From contig NZ_BBWJ01000014.1 of NCBI RefSeq assembly GCF_001463745.1, positions 186,001 through 250,000 on the forward strand: DNA of 64,000 nt, given 5' to 3'. This document shows positions 55,168-64,000 of the stretch, in pieces. The stretch is from Aureimonas sp. AU22. Its GTDB lineage: Bacteria > Pseudomonadota > Alphaproteobacteria > Rhizobiales > Rhizobiaceae. Numbering within the stretch: position 1 is the first letter of the stretch; every line of letters begins with the position of its first letter. A program made the translations under genes and the position numbers. Under the pieces are notes generated by a model, which was not told the DNA's origin, ran no database searches, and saw nothing but the letters and a program-made list of their open reading frames with translations.

Positions 55168-56057
55168 GCACCCACGTAGATCGCGTAGAGCGAGCGCGTC
55201 GCGGTGATGAACAGGCGGTTGCGCCGTGCGCCGCCGAAGCAGAGGTTGGCAACGACCTCGGGCACCCGGATCTTGCCGAGGCGCGTGCCGTCCGGGGCGA
55301 AGCAATGCACGCCGTCCGCAGCGCTCGACCAGAGGTTGCCTTGCGTGTCGACCCGGATGCCGTCCGGCACCCCGGCGTCGATATGGCAGAACACGCCGTC
55401 GTCCTTCAGCCTCTCGCCCTCGACGCGGAAACGCCGGATATGTGTCGGCGCGCCATGAGTGTGGCTGGCGCCGCTGTCGGCCACGTAGAGCAGGCTTTCG
55501 TCCGGCGAGAAGGCTAGCCCGTTGGGCTGCAGAAAGTCGTCCACGACCCTCGTGATCGCGCCGCTCCCACCGTCCACGCGGTAGACGCCGCGCGCCGGCT
55601 GCTCGGGTTCGGCCCGATTGCCCTCGTAGTCGCCCATGATCCCGTAGGTCGGATCGGTGAACCAGATCGAGCCGTCCGAGCGCACCACGAGGTCGTTGGG
55701 CGAGTTCAACCGCTTGCCGGCGAAGCCGTCGGCGACGACGGTGATCGTTCCGTCGATTTCCGTGCGGGTGACGCGACGCGTGCCGTGCTCGCAGGACAGA
55801 AGCCGTCCCTGGCGGTCGCGCGTGCTGCCGTTGGAGTAGTTCGAGCCCTGGCGGAACACCGAGGTGCCGACATCGGGGATGTGGCGCATCATCCGGTTGT
55901 TGGGAATGTCGCTCCATACGAGGTGCCCGGCGTCGGCGATCCAGATCGGCCCCTCCGCCCAGCGGCAGCCGTCGAAGAGCTGTTCCAGCTCGACGTTGAG
56001 AAGCGTCAGCGCCTCGAAACGCTCGTCGTCGACCTCGTAGGGCGTCATGATCGCCAT
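55155..56057 (-). CDS. SMP-30/gluconolactonase family protein
   Basis: 300 residues, six-bladed beta propeller. RWAEGPIWIADAGHLVWSDI carries the first metal Glu; LNSPNDLVVRSDGSIWFTDP the Asn; and QPNGLAFSPDESLLYVAD the Asp region, so the divalent metal site looks intact. These enzymes hydrolyse sugar lactones such as gluconolactone. AAGGAAA precedes ATG 56057. No signal peptide. Last gene of the ABC operon, so the imported sugar may be oxidised to a lactone first. Substrate unknown. Confidence 0.88.
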   Translation of the reverse strand: MAIMTPYEVDDERFEALTLLNVELEQLFDGCRWAEGPIWIADAGHLVWSDIPNNRMMRHIPDVGTSVFRQGSNYSNGSTRDRQGRLLSCEHGTRRVTRTEIDGTITVVADGFAGKRLNSPNDLVVRSDGSIWFTDPTYGIMGDYEGNRAEPEQPARGVYRVDGGSGAITRVVDDFLQPNGLAFSPDESLLYVADSGASHTHGAPTHIRRFRVEGERLKDDGVFCHIDAGVPDGIRVDTQGNLWSSAADGVHCFAPDGTRLGKIRVPEVVANLCFGGARRNRLFITATRSLYAIYVGARGC

Positions 56058-56068
56058 GGGCGTTTCCT

Positions 56069-57043
56069 TCAGTTGCGACCGGTCTTCGGACCGCCGGCGA
56101 CCGTGATGATCGCGATGATGATGAGGCCGGTGAGGAGGAGACGCAGCCCGGCACCGACGCCGAACGTGTTTAGCATCGTCACCAGCAGGTAGAGGAAGAT
56201 CGACGCGCCCCAGAGCCCCGGCACGTTGGACTGCCCGCCCGACACGGACGAGCCACCGACGACCACCACGGCGATGGACGCCAACAGGTATTCCTCGCCC
56301 ATGTTGAGCGACGAGCCGCCGGAGAAGCCGGCCAGCACCGCGCCGCAGAGGCCGGCGAGCACCGCCGACAGGACATAGGTCGCCCAGCGCAGCCGCTCCA
56401 CGCGAATGCCGGCGAGCAGGGCAGCGCGCGGGTTCTGCCCGATCGCGGAGATCGAGCGCCCGTAAACGGTGCGATGAAGCAGGATGCCCATCACGGCGCA
56501 CAGAAGCAGCGTGGCGATCGCGAGATAGGGGATGCCGAGAACGCGACCGGTGGCGAAGTCCCCGAAAGCCTCCGGCGGGCGCACGCGCAGGCCGCGTCCA
56601 TAGGCGATGGCTACCGACTGGATGAGGAAGCTTGCGGACAGCGTCGCGATGATCGGCGGGATCTGAAGGAGGCGGATCAGCGCGAAGTTGAAGCACCCGA
56701 CCGCGACGCCGACGCCGAGCGCCGCCAGCAGCCCCGGCAGGATCATCGCGTCGCTGCCACCCATCACCGTCATCGACACGGCGCCCGCCAGCGCGATGGT
56801 TGAGGGAATGGACAGGTCCACATTGCCCGGACCGGTGGTGATGACGAACATCTGCCCGAGGCCGACGATCACGTACATGGTCGCGAATGTGAGCGCGGTG
56901 GACAGGATCTGCCCGGCGCCGGTGCCGCCGGTGAAGGCGATCGTTGCGAGAAACACCGCGCCAGCACCCAGGAACGAGAAGACCCAGGGGCGCGAGGGCG
57001 CCGCGCTTCGCACGGCCGGGGAGGGGGTGGTCGCGCCGCTCAT
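56069..57043 (-). CDS. Sugar ABC transporter permease (RbsC-like), second
   Basis: 324 residues, 8-10 membrane helices. The motif GENPRA-like IGQNPRAALLAGIRVERL (about 215-232) is typical of the BPD_transp_2/RbsC family. It forms a heterodimer with the other permease. Start ATG 57043 overlaps the stop of the upstream gene by four bases. Confidence 0.92.
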   Translation of the reverse strand: MSGATTPSPAVRSAAPSRPWVFSFLGAGAVFLATIAFTGGTGAGQILSTALTFATMYVIVGLGQMFVITTGPGNVDLSIPSTIALAGAVSMTVMGGSDAMILPGLLAALGVGVAVGCFNFALIRLLQIPPIIATLSASFLIQSVAIAYGRGLRVRPPEAFGDFATGRVLGIPYLAIATLLLCAVMGILLHRTVYGRSISAIGQNPRAALLAGIRVERLRWATYVLSAVLAGLCGAVLAGFSGGSSLNMGEEYLLASIAVVVVGGSSVSGGQSNVPGLWGASIFLYLLVTMLNTFGVGAGLRLLLTGLIIIAIITVAGGPKTGRN

Positions 57044-57984
57044 GCCGCCTGCCTTTCCACGCGATTGACGAGCGCGCGCAGCGCCAGCACGACGATCAGG
57101 ATCGCCCCCTGCGCGCCGATCTGCCAGTCCGGCGAAATGCGCATGAAGGAGAGGAGCGAGCCCGCCAGCGTCAGGGTCAGGGCGCCGAGCACCGCGCCCA
57201 CCGGCGAGATGCGTCCGCCCGTGAATTCGCCGCCGCCGAGGATCACGCCCGCGATCGACAGGAGCGTGTAGCGCAGCGCGATGTTGGCATCGGCCGACGT
57301 CGTGAGCCCGACGAGCGCGAGGCCCGACAGGACGCCGAAGAAGCCGCAGAGCGCATACATCGTCATCTTCGCGCGCAGCAGCGACCAGCCGGCGCGCTGC
57401 ACTGCTTGCGCATTGCCGCCGGCGCCGCGCAGCACCGTGCCGAAGGAGGAGCGCATCAGGAGGAAGTGCCCAGCGATCGCCAGGAGCGCGCTCGCGATGA
57501 TGGCGAGCGGCACCAGCGGCGTCTTGAGCTTAACGAGGCCCGAGAGCCAGGCCGGCGCGCTGCCGCCGGGGCTCGGCAAAAGCAGCACCGCCGCGCCGAG
57601 CCAGACGAAGCTCATGCCGAGCGTGACGACAATGGAGGGCAGGTTGCGCAGGTGGATCAGCGCGCCGAGAAGCGCATAGACGCCGATGCAGCCGAGAAGC
57701 GCGAGGAGCCCCAGGAGCGGCGCGTCGTTCAGCAGCGTCGCGCCGATGCAGGCGACGAAGGACACGAAGCCGCCGATCGAGAGGTCGAGGTCGTTGACCG
57801 CGATCACGCAGAGCTGCGCCATCGTGGCCAGCGCGATCGGCAATGCGAGGTTGAGCATCAGCGACAGGCCGAGATAGCTCATGGCGCGCGGCTGGATGAC
57901 GAAGATCGCAACGAGGAGCAACGCCAGCGAGACCGGCGGCAGGAGGTCTCGCAGCGTCCGGGCGAGGGCTGGGCTGCGCGTCAT
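57040..57984 (-). CDS. Sugar ABC transporter permease (RbsC-like), first
   Basis: 314 residues, 8-10 helices. [19 protein letters not shown] is the coupling loop that corresponds to the IGxNxxAARLAGI motif, somewhat divergent. [20 protein letters not shown] is also typical. ATGA overlaps on both sides tie it to the ATPase and the second permease. Confidence 0.92.
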   Translation of the reverse strand: MTRSPALARTLRDLLPPVSLALLLVAIFVIQPRAMSYLGLSLMLNLALPIALATMAQLCVIAVNDLDLSIGGFVSFVACIGATLLNDAPLLGLLALLGCIGVYALLGALIHLRNLPSIVVTLGMSFVWLGAAVLLLPSPGGSAPAWLSGLVKLKTPLVPLAIIASALLAIAGHFLLMRSSFGTVLRGAGGNAQAVQRAGWSLLRAKMTMYALCGFFGVLSGLALVGLTTSADANIALRYTLLSIAGVILGGGEFTGGRISPVGAVLGALTLTLAGSLLSFMRISPDWQIGAQGAILIVVLALRALVNRVERQAA

Positions 57985-59501
57985 GCCGCGCTCTCCTCGA
58001 ACGAGGATTGCAGCACGCGGGCTTCCGACAGTTCGCTGCGGGCCATGTCGGCGACGATCCGCCCCGATCGGAAGACGTAGACGTGATCGCAGGCGCGCAA
58101 CTCGTCGAACTCCGTGGTGTACCAGAGGAAGGTGCGGCCCTTGGCGGCCTCAGCGCGGATCAGCGCGTAGACCTCCTGCTTGGTGCCGATGTCGACGCCG
58201 CGCATCGGGTCGTCCATCAGCACGATCTCGGCGTCGGAAGCGAGCGCTCGGGCGAACAGCGCCTTCTGCTGGTTGCCGCCCGACAGCGTCAGGATGCCGT
58301 TTCCCATGTCGGGCGTGCGAATGGCGATGCGCGCCTTCCACGCGTCCTCCATCGCCCGCTCGGCCCTGGCGTCGATGAGGCCGAAGCGGCTGAGGGCCGA
58401 CAGCGAGCGCACGGTGACGTTGCCGCCGATCGACCAGAGCGGAAACACGCCGTCGCTCTGCCGGTCCCCGGCCACGAACGCCGTGCGTCCATGGAGTTCG
58501 GCGAAGCGCGAGCGGCCGCGCGAGGCGTTCTGCAGGAGGACGAGCAGCGCGGTCTGCCCGTGGCCGGCGAGCCCCCCGAGCCCGATGATCTCGCCCCGGC
58601 GCGCCTCGACGCGGCGTCCGTTGCCTTGGCGGGGCGGGGCGGCCGCGGCGACCACGGGAGTTCCGGAACGTTCGGCGGCCGTTTCGGGCTCGCTCCCAGT
58701 GTCGTCCGTATGCGCCACGTGGCCCATGGCCTCGACGAGCGAGTGGCGGGTGAACTCGGAGGCGGGGCGGTCGGCAACGACCCTACCGTCGCTCATCACG
58801 GTGATGCGGTCGCAGGTGTCGAGGATCTCGCCGAGGATGTGCGAGATCAGGACGACGCTGCCGCCCTCGGCCACGAAGCGACGCACATGGGCCAGAAGCT
58901 GGCCCGCGACCTGGGCGTCGAGCGAGGAGGTCGGCTCGTCGAGGATGACGAGCGACAGCGGGGTCTCCCCGGCTGCGAAGACGGTAGCGATCTCCACCAT
59001 CTGCCGCTGGCCGAGGGCGAGGTCGGACACGAGATCGCCCGGCCGGATACCATGGCCGGGAAAGATCGCGTCGAGCTGTCCCGTGATCAGCGTCGCGGCG
59101 CGCGCCCGCCAGCCGAACCCGCGCAGGAAGGCATGTCGCACCCGCGCATTCTCGGCCACCGTCAGGTTGGGGCAGAGGGAGAGTTCCTGGAACACGCAGC
59201 GCACGCCGAGGCGGCCCGCGCGCTCGACGGAATATCGGCCCGTTTCGTCCGATCCTGCGACCGACAACGTGCCGGTGTCCGGCCGAACGTTGCCGGCCAG
59301 GACCTGCATCAGCGTGGACTTGCCAGCGCCGTTGTGGCCGGCGAGCCCGACGCATTCGCCAGCGGCGATCGCGAAGTCGACACCGCCGAGTGCCCGCACC
59401 GCGCCATAGGCCTTGGTGACGCCCTGGAGGTCCACCAGCGGACGCACGGAGGCGTTGGCGGGCGCGGCGCCGCCGTCGGATTGCATCATGGAAACACTCA
59501 C
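57981..59501 (-). CDS. Sugar ABC transporter ATP-binding protein (double domain)
   Basis: 506 residues with two fused nucleotide-binding domains, like RbsA/MglA. Domain 1 has Walker A GHNGAGKS (55-62), signature [12 protein letters not shown] and Walker [13 protein letters not shown]. Domain 2 has a non-canonical P-loop ([11 protein letters not shown]), normal for this family, and signature [10 protein letters not shown] with [12 protein letters not shown] Gly/Arg-rich linker joins them. GTG 59501 is the outermost start; ATG 59489 is an alternative. Confidence 0.92.
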   Translation of the reverse strand: MSVSMMQSDGGAAPANASVRPLVDLQGVTKAYGAVRALGGVDFAIAAGECVGLAGHNGAGKSTLMQVLAGNVRPDTGTLSVAGSDETGRYSVERAGRLGVRCVFQELSLCPNLTVAENARVRHAFLRGFGWRARAATLITGQLDAIFPGHGIRPGDLVSDLALGQRQMVEIATVFAAGETPLSLVILDEPTSSLDAQVAGQLLAHVRRFVAEGGSVVLISHILGEILDTCDRITVMSDGRVVADRPASEFTRHSLVEAMGHVAHTDDTGSEPETAAERSGTPVVAAAAPPRQGNGRRVEARRGEIIGLGGLAGHGQTALLVLLQNASRGRSRFAELHGRTAFVAGDRQSDGVFPLWSIGGNVTVRSLSALSRFGLIDARAERAMEDAWKARIAIRTPDMGNGILTLSGGNQQKALFARALASDAEIVLMDDPMRGVDIGTKQEVYALIRAEAAKGRTFLWYTTEFDELRACDHVYVFRSGRIVADMARSELSEARVLQSSFEESAA

Positions 59502-59530
59502 AGGGCTGCTTCGGCGTGGTGTTCAGACGT

Positions 59531-59553
59531 CGGAGGGGAGCGCGTCCCCTCCG
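59531..59553 (-). other. Intercistronic hairpin after binding-protein gene
   Basis: Perfect 9-bp stem CGGAGGGGA/TCCCCTCCG (59531-59539, 59545-59553) with loop GCGCG, between the binding-protein stop and the ATPase start. Such hairpins commonly stabilise the binding-protein mRNA and lower downstream expression. Confidence 0.65.
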
Positions 59554-59563
59554 CCGTCAAAGG

Positions 59564-60580
59564 TCACTTCGCCTCGGCGATCACTTGTTTGGCGTCGTCC
59601 TGGCTGTATTCGACATTCGCGACGCCGCCTTCCGGCGTCGTCTTCAGCGACTCCTCGAGCCCGGCCTGGTCGATCGACAGGAACGGCACGACGAGGTCCT
59701 TCGGGACCTCCTGACCGTCGAGGATCTGCTGCGCCACCCAGAAGGCCAGCGTCGAGACGCCCGGTGCGATGGAGACCGACATGGTCTCGTACCCGTCCTT
59801 GTCCTTCTGCTGCTTCCACCAGGCGAGTTCGTCCTGGCGGTTGCCCATGATGATCGTGGGGGTCGGGCGGCCGGCCGCCGCGAAGGCTTCGGCCGCGCCG
59901 AACCCGTCGCCGCCCTGCGTCACGACGCCGACCACCTGCGGAATGCTGGGCAGGACGCCCGCCACCGACTTCTGCGCCACGGTCTGTGTCCAGTCGCCCT
60001 GGACCTCGGAGACGATCTTGAACTTCGAGTTGGCGGCGACGCCGGCCGCGATGCCCTCGTGGATCTCGGTATCCACCGAGGTGCCGGCGAGACCGCGGAT
60101 CTCCAGGAGATTGCCGCCGTCCGGATAGCGCTTGGCGAGGTAGTCGATCTGGCCCGACCCCATCTTCTTGAAATCGACGGCCACGCGCCATGCGCAGGGC
60201 TCGGTCACGATGCCGTCGAAGGAGACCACCGTGATGCCGGCGTCGCAGGCTTCCTTCACCGCGCCGTTCAGCGCGGTCGGCGAAGCAGCGTTGATGACGA
60301 TGGCGTCGTAGCCCTGCAGGATCATGTTCTGGATCTGCGCGGCCTGTTCGGTCGCCTGGTTCTCCGCCGTGGTGAAGGCGTCGGCCGACTTCACGACACC
60401 GTCCGCGACGGCCTTGTCGGTCACCGTCTTCCAGCTCTGCAACATGGCCTGGCGCCAGGAATTGCCGGCATAGTTGTTGGACAGGGCGATGGTCTTGTCG
60501 GCGGTGTCGGCGAAAGCCGATCCGGCGGCGAACAGACATGCGGCGGCGGTGCCCGCCATCAAGAGACGCGTTGCGATCAT
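59564..60580 (-). CDS. Periplasmic sugar-binding protein of ABC transporter
   Basis: 338 residues: signal peptide (about 1-24, GSAFA|DT), then a Peripla_BP_4/RbsB-type fold. Conserved parts are IALSNNYAGNSWRQAM, QIQNMILQGYDAIVINAASP and VGVVTQGGDGFGAAEAF. ATG 60580 has GGGAGGACCT upstream; the longer open frame lies in the divergent promoter and is not coding. First gene of the transport operon. Ligand unknown; the family binds pentoses, hexoses and related compounds. Confidence 0.92.
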   Translation of the reverse strand: MIATRLLMAGTAAACLFAAGSAFADTADKTIALSNNYAGNSWRQAMLQSWKTVTDKAVADGVVKSADAFTTAENQATEQAAQIQNMILQGYDAIVINAASPTALNGAVKEACDAGITVVSFDGIVTEPCAWRVAVDFKKMGSGQIDYLAKRYPDGGNLLEIRGLAGTSVDTEIHEGIAAGVAANSKFKIVSEVQGDWTQTVAQKSVAGVLPSIPQVVGVVTQGGDGFGAAEAFAAAGRPTPTIIMGNRQDELAWWKQQKDKDGYETMSVSIAPGVSTLAFWVAQQILDGQEVPKDLVVPFLSIDQAGLEESLKTTPEGGVANVEYSQDDAKQVIAEAK

Positions 60581-60720
60581 AGGTCCTCCCATGGGCCGCT
60601 TCGGCCCCTCCCGTTCCAGGTCCGCACGAGGCCGCACGGACAGGGCCGCTCCCGACGGCTGGACCGGAGTGTTGACCATCGCGGGCCTCCCTGTCCAATC
60701 CGGTTCGTGCAAGACGTTTG

Positions 60721-60752
60721 CGGGTTCCCGCAAATGGCTTGCCGGGAACCCG
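60721..60752. promoter_or_regulatory. Inverted repeat in divergent promoter region
   Basis: 9-bp perfect arms CGGGTTCCC (60721-60729) and GGGAACCCG (60744-60752), with an inner GCAA/TTGC pair. It lies in the 230-bp gap between the ABC operon (minus) and the kinase gene (plus), 141 bp from one start and 59 bp from the other. Candidate operator for the response regulator, or a leader hairpin. Confidence 0.5.
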
Positions 60753-60810
60753 GTGTCTCCCATGCGATCGGCACTGGCGGCCCCGGCGCAAACATGGTGC
60801 GATCCCCGGC

Positions 60811-62088
60811 ATGACGATGCGCCTTCATTCCCCGCGCCGATCCGTGCGCTCTCGCACCCTGCCGGGGGCGGAAGCCGTGTTCGGCCATCTCCTGCGCATC
60901 TCGCGGGCGCTCGCCGGCCATCTCGATTTCCAGGCCGCCATCCAGGCCGTATCGGCGGAACTCGGCGACGTGCTGCCGCACGACCATCTCGACGTCTGCC
61001 TCCTCGGCTCCGGCGGCAACATCCATGCGGCCTACGAGGCGGGGCTGCACACCGACTGGAGCCTTACCGCCCACCCGATTCCCGTTTCCGGCAGCCCGAT
61101 CCGCCGCATCCTCCTCGGCCACGAGCATGCGATGGTGACGGGCGACGCGACGCAGGACCCGCGCTTCGGGTTCGAGGGCGCCTTCAACCATCCGATCTTC
61201 GACCAGAACCTGCGCTCGCGCATCCATGCCGCTATGCTGGTGCGCGGCGAGGTGATTGGCGCGTTCTCCTGTTCCAAGCACGATGCCGGCTTCTATGGCG
61301 AGGAGGACGTGACGCTCGCCAGGCACGTCGCGGAAATGCTGGCCCCCTACTTCTATGCCCTGCGCGCCAGCCAGGACGCCCGCCGGCTCGCCATCGAGGA
61401 GGCCGAAGGCCGGGCGCGCGAGGAGGGTCTTCGCGAAGGAGCGCTGCGGCTGACGGAGGAACTGGAGCGCGAGCGCCAGCGCATCGGCATGGATCTGCAC
61501 GACCAGACGCTGGCCGACCTCACCCGGATCGTTCGCCGGCTGGAAACGGTGCGCGACGGCGCGCCCGCGCCGGACACGCTGTCGCCGGCCATCGATGGGC
61601 TGCACCGCTGCGTCGACGAGCTTCGCCGCATCATCGACGACGCGCGGCCCAACGTCCTCGAACTCTTCGGCTTCGCGGAAGGCGTGGAGGATTTTCTCGG
61701 CCGCGCGCTCGCCGATACCGGCATCGAGTGGCGCCTGGAGGATGCGAGCGAAGGGCTCGTGGACACGCTGGATCCCGCGCTTCGCGTCGCACTGTTCCGC
61801 ATCGTGCAGGAAGCCGTGAACAACGCCACGCGCCATGCCGAGCCCTCGCTGATCAAGGTCGGGATCGGCCACGGGCGCGACGGCGCCTTGCGCATCGAAG
61901 TCCGCGACGATGGGACCGGCTTCGCCCCCATGCCGCAGCGGCGGCGCGTCGGCGGCATCCGCAACATGCAGACCCGCGCCCGGCTGATCTCCGCGAGCTT
62001 CTTCCTCGACCGCCAGCCGGGCGGGCGCGGGACGCTGATGTCGCTCGTCCTCCCGATCGGTCCCGATGCGACGGGCGTCGCCCGATGA
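60811..62088 (+). CDS. Soluble GAF-domain sensor histidine kinase
   Basis: 425 residues without membrane helices. A GAF domain (about 30-180) senses an internal ligand or redox state. A coiled coil (about 185-222) leads to a HisKA_3-type dimerisation helix with His230 in DLHDQTL. The HATPase domain has EAVNNATRHA (334-343), DDGTGF (366-371) and GGIRNMQTRA (381-390). This is the NarX/UhpB-like class. ATG 60811 (or 60817) is chosen. ATGA overlap with the response regulator shows they are partners. Confidence 0.9.
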   Translation: MTMRLHSPRRSVRSRTLPGAEAVFGHLLRISRALAGHLDFQAAIQAVSAELGDVLPHDHLDVCLLGSGGNIHAAYEAGLHTDWSLTAHPIPVSGSPIRRILLGHEHAMVTGDATQDPRFGFEGAFNHPIFDQNLRSRIHAAMLVRGEVIGAFSCSKHDAGFYGEEDVTLARHVAEMLAPYFYALRASQDARRLAIEEAEGRAREEGLREGALRLTEELERERQRIGMDLHDQTLADLTRIVRRLETVRDGAPAPDTLSPAIDGLHRCVDELRRIIDDARPNVLELFGFAEGVEDFLGRALADTGIEWRLEDASEGLVDTLDPALRVALFRIVQEAVNNATRHAEPSLIKVGIGHGRDGALRIEVRDDGTGFAPMPQRRRVGGIRNMQTRARLISASFFLDRQPGGRGTLMSLVLPIGPDATGVAR

Positions 62089-62825
62089 GTGCCGGCGAGA
62101 TCCTGCTCGTCGAGGACGACGCCGTGCACCGTGCCTTCCTGCGCGACGTGATCCGCAACGTCCTGCCGGGCCGTGCGCTCATCGAGGCAAGCGACGGGGA
62201 AGAGGGCGAGCGGCTGGCGCGCAACCGCGACGCACGGGCGATCGTCGTCGATCTCCAGATGCCGCGCCGAACGGGCGTCGACATGGCGCGTTCGCTGTGG
62301 CGCGACAGGCCGGACACCAGCATCCTCTTCTGGTCGAACTATGCCGACGAGGCCTATGTGCGCGGCGTCTCGCGCATCGTGCCGGCGGGCGCCGCCTACG
62401 GCTACATCCTGAAGTCGGCCTCGGAGGAGCGCCTGGGCCTCGCCCTGAAGGGCGTCTTCGTCGAAGGCCAGTGCGTCATCGACCGCGAGATCCGCGGCGT
62501 GCAGCAGAAGGCGGCCAATCGCTCGGAAGGGCTGTCCGATGTCGAGTACGAGGTGCTGGTCGATCTGGCGCTCGGCCTCACAGACCGGATGATCGCCGAG
62601 CGGCGCGGCATCTCGCTCCGCAGCGTCCAGAACCGGCTGCAGCAAGTCTACGAGAAGGTCGGGGCCTATCAGGGCGCAAACGGCGCGGACCTCTTCAACC
62701 TGCGCACCCGCGCCGTCAGCCTGGCGCTGATGCGCCGCCTTCTCAACCGCGCGGGGCTGGACCAGGCCGAGGCCGAGTTGCAGGCCTGGCTGGAGCGCCA
62801 TGAGAGACGATCGCCTGCCGGATAG
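62085..62825 (+). CDS. LuxR/NarL-type response regulator
   Basis: 246 residues. Receiver: acidic pocket E10-D11-D12, phospho-acceptor Asp56 in VVDLQMP, Ser84 and Lys110. The LuxR-type helix-turn-helix lies at about 150-195 (LSDVEYEVLVDLALGLTDR; SLRSVQNRLQQVYEKVG). About 50 residues follow the HTH, longer than usual. Likely regulates the divergent ABC operon and/or the downstream dehydrogenase. Confidence 0.92.
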   Translation: MSAGEILLVEDDAVHRAFLRDVIRNVLPGRALIEASDGEEGERLARNRDARAIVVDLQMPRRTGVDMARSLWRDRPDTSILFWSNYADEAYVRGVSRIVPAGAAYGYILKSASEERLGLALKGVFVEGQCVIDREIRGVQQKAANRSEGLSDVEYEVLVDLALGLTDRMIAERRGISLRSVQNRLQQVYEKVGAYQGANGADLFNLRTRAVSLALMRRLLNRAGLDQAEAELQAWLERHERRSPAG

Positions 62826-62934
62826 CCGAGTGGATGGCCAGCCGCCCCGGCTCACGCCCTCCGTGTGCGGCAAACGCGATGTCGCTTGCCTCGCCCGTGC
62901 CGAGGGTGCACTTCCGGTGCGGGAGGACAAGCGA

Positions 62935-64000
62935 ATGGACACCACCACGTTGACCGATGCCGCCGAGACGGGACAGGCGCTTCTCCAGCTGTTCGGAAGC
63001 CGCGCGGTTCTGCTCGATCCCCTCGATACCCAGCGCTACCGGCGCGACTGGCATGGCGACGTCGAGGGCAGCGCCGTGGCGGTGCTGCGCCCCGGAGATA
63101 CGGCCGAGGCGTCGGCGATGGTGCGCTTCTGCGCCGAGAACGGTCTCGCCGTGGTCCCGCAGGGCGGCAATACCGGGCTCGTGCTCGGCGCGCTGCCGAC
63201 CAGCGCGCGTGGCCATGTCGTGGTCTCGATGGAGCGCATGAACCGCATCCGGGGCATCGACGCGGCGGACTTCTCGGCCGTGGTCGAGGCTGGCTGCGTC
63301 CTGGCCGCCATCAAGGAGGCGGCGGAGGCGGAGGATCTGTTCTTCCCGCTGTCCCTCGGCGCGGAGGGCAGCTGCCAGATCGGCGGCAACATCTCGACCA
63401 ATGCCGGGGGCATCAACGTCCTGCGCTACGGCATGACGCGCGAGATGATCCTCGGCCTCGAGGTCGTGCTCGCCGACGGCACGGTGTGGAACGGCCTGTC
63501 GACGCTGCGCAAGAACAATTCGGGCCTCGACCTCAAGCAGCTCTTCATCGGTGCCGAGGGCACGCTCGGCCTGATCACGGCCGCCGCGATCCGCCTTGTG
63601 CCGAAGCCGAGCCGTGTCGAGACCGCGTTCCTGGCGCTTGGCGACCGGAACGACGTCATGGCGCTTTATGCGCTGGCCCGGCGCGAATGTTGCGATCTCC
63701 TTTCGGCGTTCGAGCTGGTTCCGCCGGAAGGCATGATGCTGGCCAAGGAGGCCGATCCGAGCCTCGCGCTGCCGCAGATCGCAGCGGCCCCCGCCTATGC
63801 CCTGATCGACGTGTCGGCCACGGGTTCGCTGGATCTTAAACCCCTCGTCGAGCGCTTCTTCGAACTCGCCATGGATCGGGGCTACGTGATCGACGGCGTG
63901 CTGGCCGCGTCCCAGGCGCAGGCGGCCGACCTCTGGCAGATCCGCGACGGCATGAACGAGGGTCAGGCGAAGCGCGGCGTGCATCTGCGCACCGACCTGT
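62935..64000 (+). CDS. FAD-linked 2-hydroxyacid dehydrogenase, 5' part
   Basis: 355 codons to the right edge; the C-terminal end is missing. FAD_binding_4 (PCMH) domain at about 40-220: PQGGNTGLVLGALP (about 73-86), LGAEGSCQIGGNISTNAGG, RYGMTREMILGLEVVLADG and FIGAEGTLGLIT. The visible start of the FAD_oxidase_C domain follows. This pattern matches D-2-hydroxyglutarate, D-lactate and glycolate dehydrogenase flavoproteins. GGGAGGA precedes ATG 62935. Substrate cannot be fixed; location after the two-component genes suggests a link with the ABC module. Confidence 0.9.
   Translation, partial: MDTTTLTDAAETGQALLQLFGSRAVLLDPLDTQRYRRDWHGDVEGSAVAVLRPGDTAEASAMVRFCAENGLAVVPQGGNTGLVLGALPTSARGHVVVSMERMNRIRGIDAADFSAVVEAGCVLAAIKEAAEAEDLFFPLSLGAEGSCQIGGNISTNAGGINVLRYGMTREMILGLEVVLADGTVWNGLSTLRKNNSGLDLKQLFIGAEGTLGLITAAAIRLVPKPSRVETAFLALGDRNDVMALYALARRECCDLLSAFELVPPEGMMLAKEADPSLALPQIAAAPAYALIDVSATGSLDLKPLVERFFELAMDRGYVIDGVLAASQAQAADLWQIRDGMNEGQAKRGVHLRTDL

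Noticed and set aside
52864-56154. 1096-codon minus-strand open frame opposite the DUF1217 gene and reaching into the lactonase region
   Set aside because: No recognisable domain, biased composition; DUF1217 on the plus strand and the lactonase in another minus frame are the real genes.
57981-59501. Missing Lys in the second P-loop of the ABC ATPase as a defect
   Set aside because: A non-canonical second P-loop is normal in the RbsA/MglA family.
62865-63839. 324-codon frame beginning MRQTRC near the right end
   Set aside because: Low-complexity Arg/Gly shadow; the FAD dehydrogenase frame from 62935 carries the conserved motifs.
1-64000. CRISPR, tRNA, rRNA, insertion sequences, prophage, attachment sites
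   Set aside because: No arrays of regular repeats, no transposase or integrase reading frame and no cloverleaf or rRNA-like stretch were recognised.

Overview
The window is high-GC chromosomal DNA from an alphaproteobacterium, most likely a member of the Hyphomicrobiales (Rhizobiales). The pointers are a Rhizobium/Brucella-type single-locus flagellar cluster with motC, motE, flaF, flbT and the OmpR-family regulator ftcR (rem), an lpiA-acvB pair, and candidate CtrA boxes (TTAA-N7-TTAA) upstream of flagellar operons. An Aurantimonadaceae-like or Brucella/Rhizobium-like organism fits, but genus is inference. I see no tRNA, rRNA, CRISPR array, insertion sequence or prophage.

Layout. 1-2.1 kb: the 3' part of an Fe/Mn superoxide dismutase, a cytochrome c' and a membrane-anchored di-heme cytochrome c. 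2.1-4.7 kb (minus): an oligopeptidase B-like S9 peptidase and msrB. 4.8-11.3 kb (plus): a complete seven-gene Mrp/Mnh/Pha multisubunit Na+(K+)/H+ antiporter operon ending in a translationally coupled DUF423 membrane protein, then an SDR oxidoreductase. 12.1-16.2 kb (minus): lpiA (lysyl-phosphatidylglycerol synthase/flippase) and acvB (its candidate hydrolase). 16.4-18.9 kb: a membrane GGDEF-EAL protein.

18.9-55.1 kb is a flagellar cluster: fliI-flgF (minus); motA-fliM-DUF6468-fliN-fliG-flhB and an unidentified gene; flgB-flgC-fliE-flgG-flgA-flgI-motE-flgH-fliL-fliP; one compact flagellin; fliF-fliH-like-motB-motC-fliK; monocistronic ftcR; flgE; flgK-flgL-flaF-flbT-flgD-fliQ; flhA-fliR-fliJ-like-rod-binding-flgN-like-TM protein-DUF1217. 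Together these cover the export gate, ATPase, C-ring, MS-ring, rod, hook, junction proteins, filament, stators and flagellin-specific regulators. fliD, fliS, fliO and visN/visR are not seen. Transcription units are marked out by hairpin terminators and by promoter candidates.

55.2-64 kb: a minus-strand sugar-type ABC transporter (binding protein, fused double ATPase, two permeases) with an SMP-30/gluconolactonase-like gene, divergent from a soluble GAF histidine kinase, a LuxR-type response regulator and the 5' part of an FAD-linked 2-hydroxyacid dehydrogenase. This looks like a regulated uptake and oxidation module for a sugar acid or hydroxy acid of unknown identity.

No wholly new system is certain. 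The least explained parts are the candidate FliH, the five-unit DUF1217 protein with its small neighbours, the orphan gene after flhB, the paired motif upstream of ftcR, and the 9-bp inverted repeat between the ABC and two-component genes.
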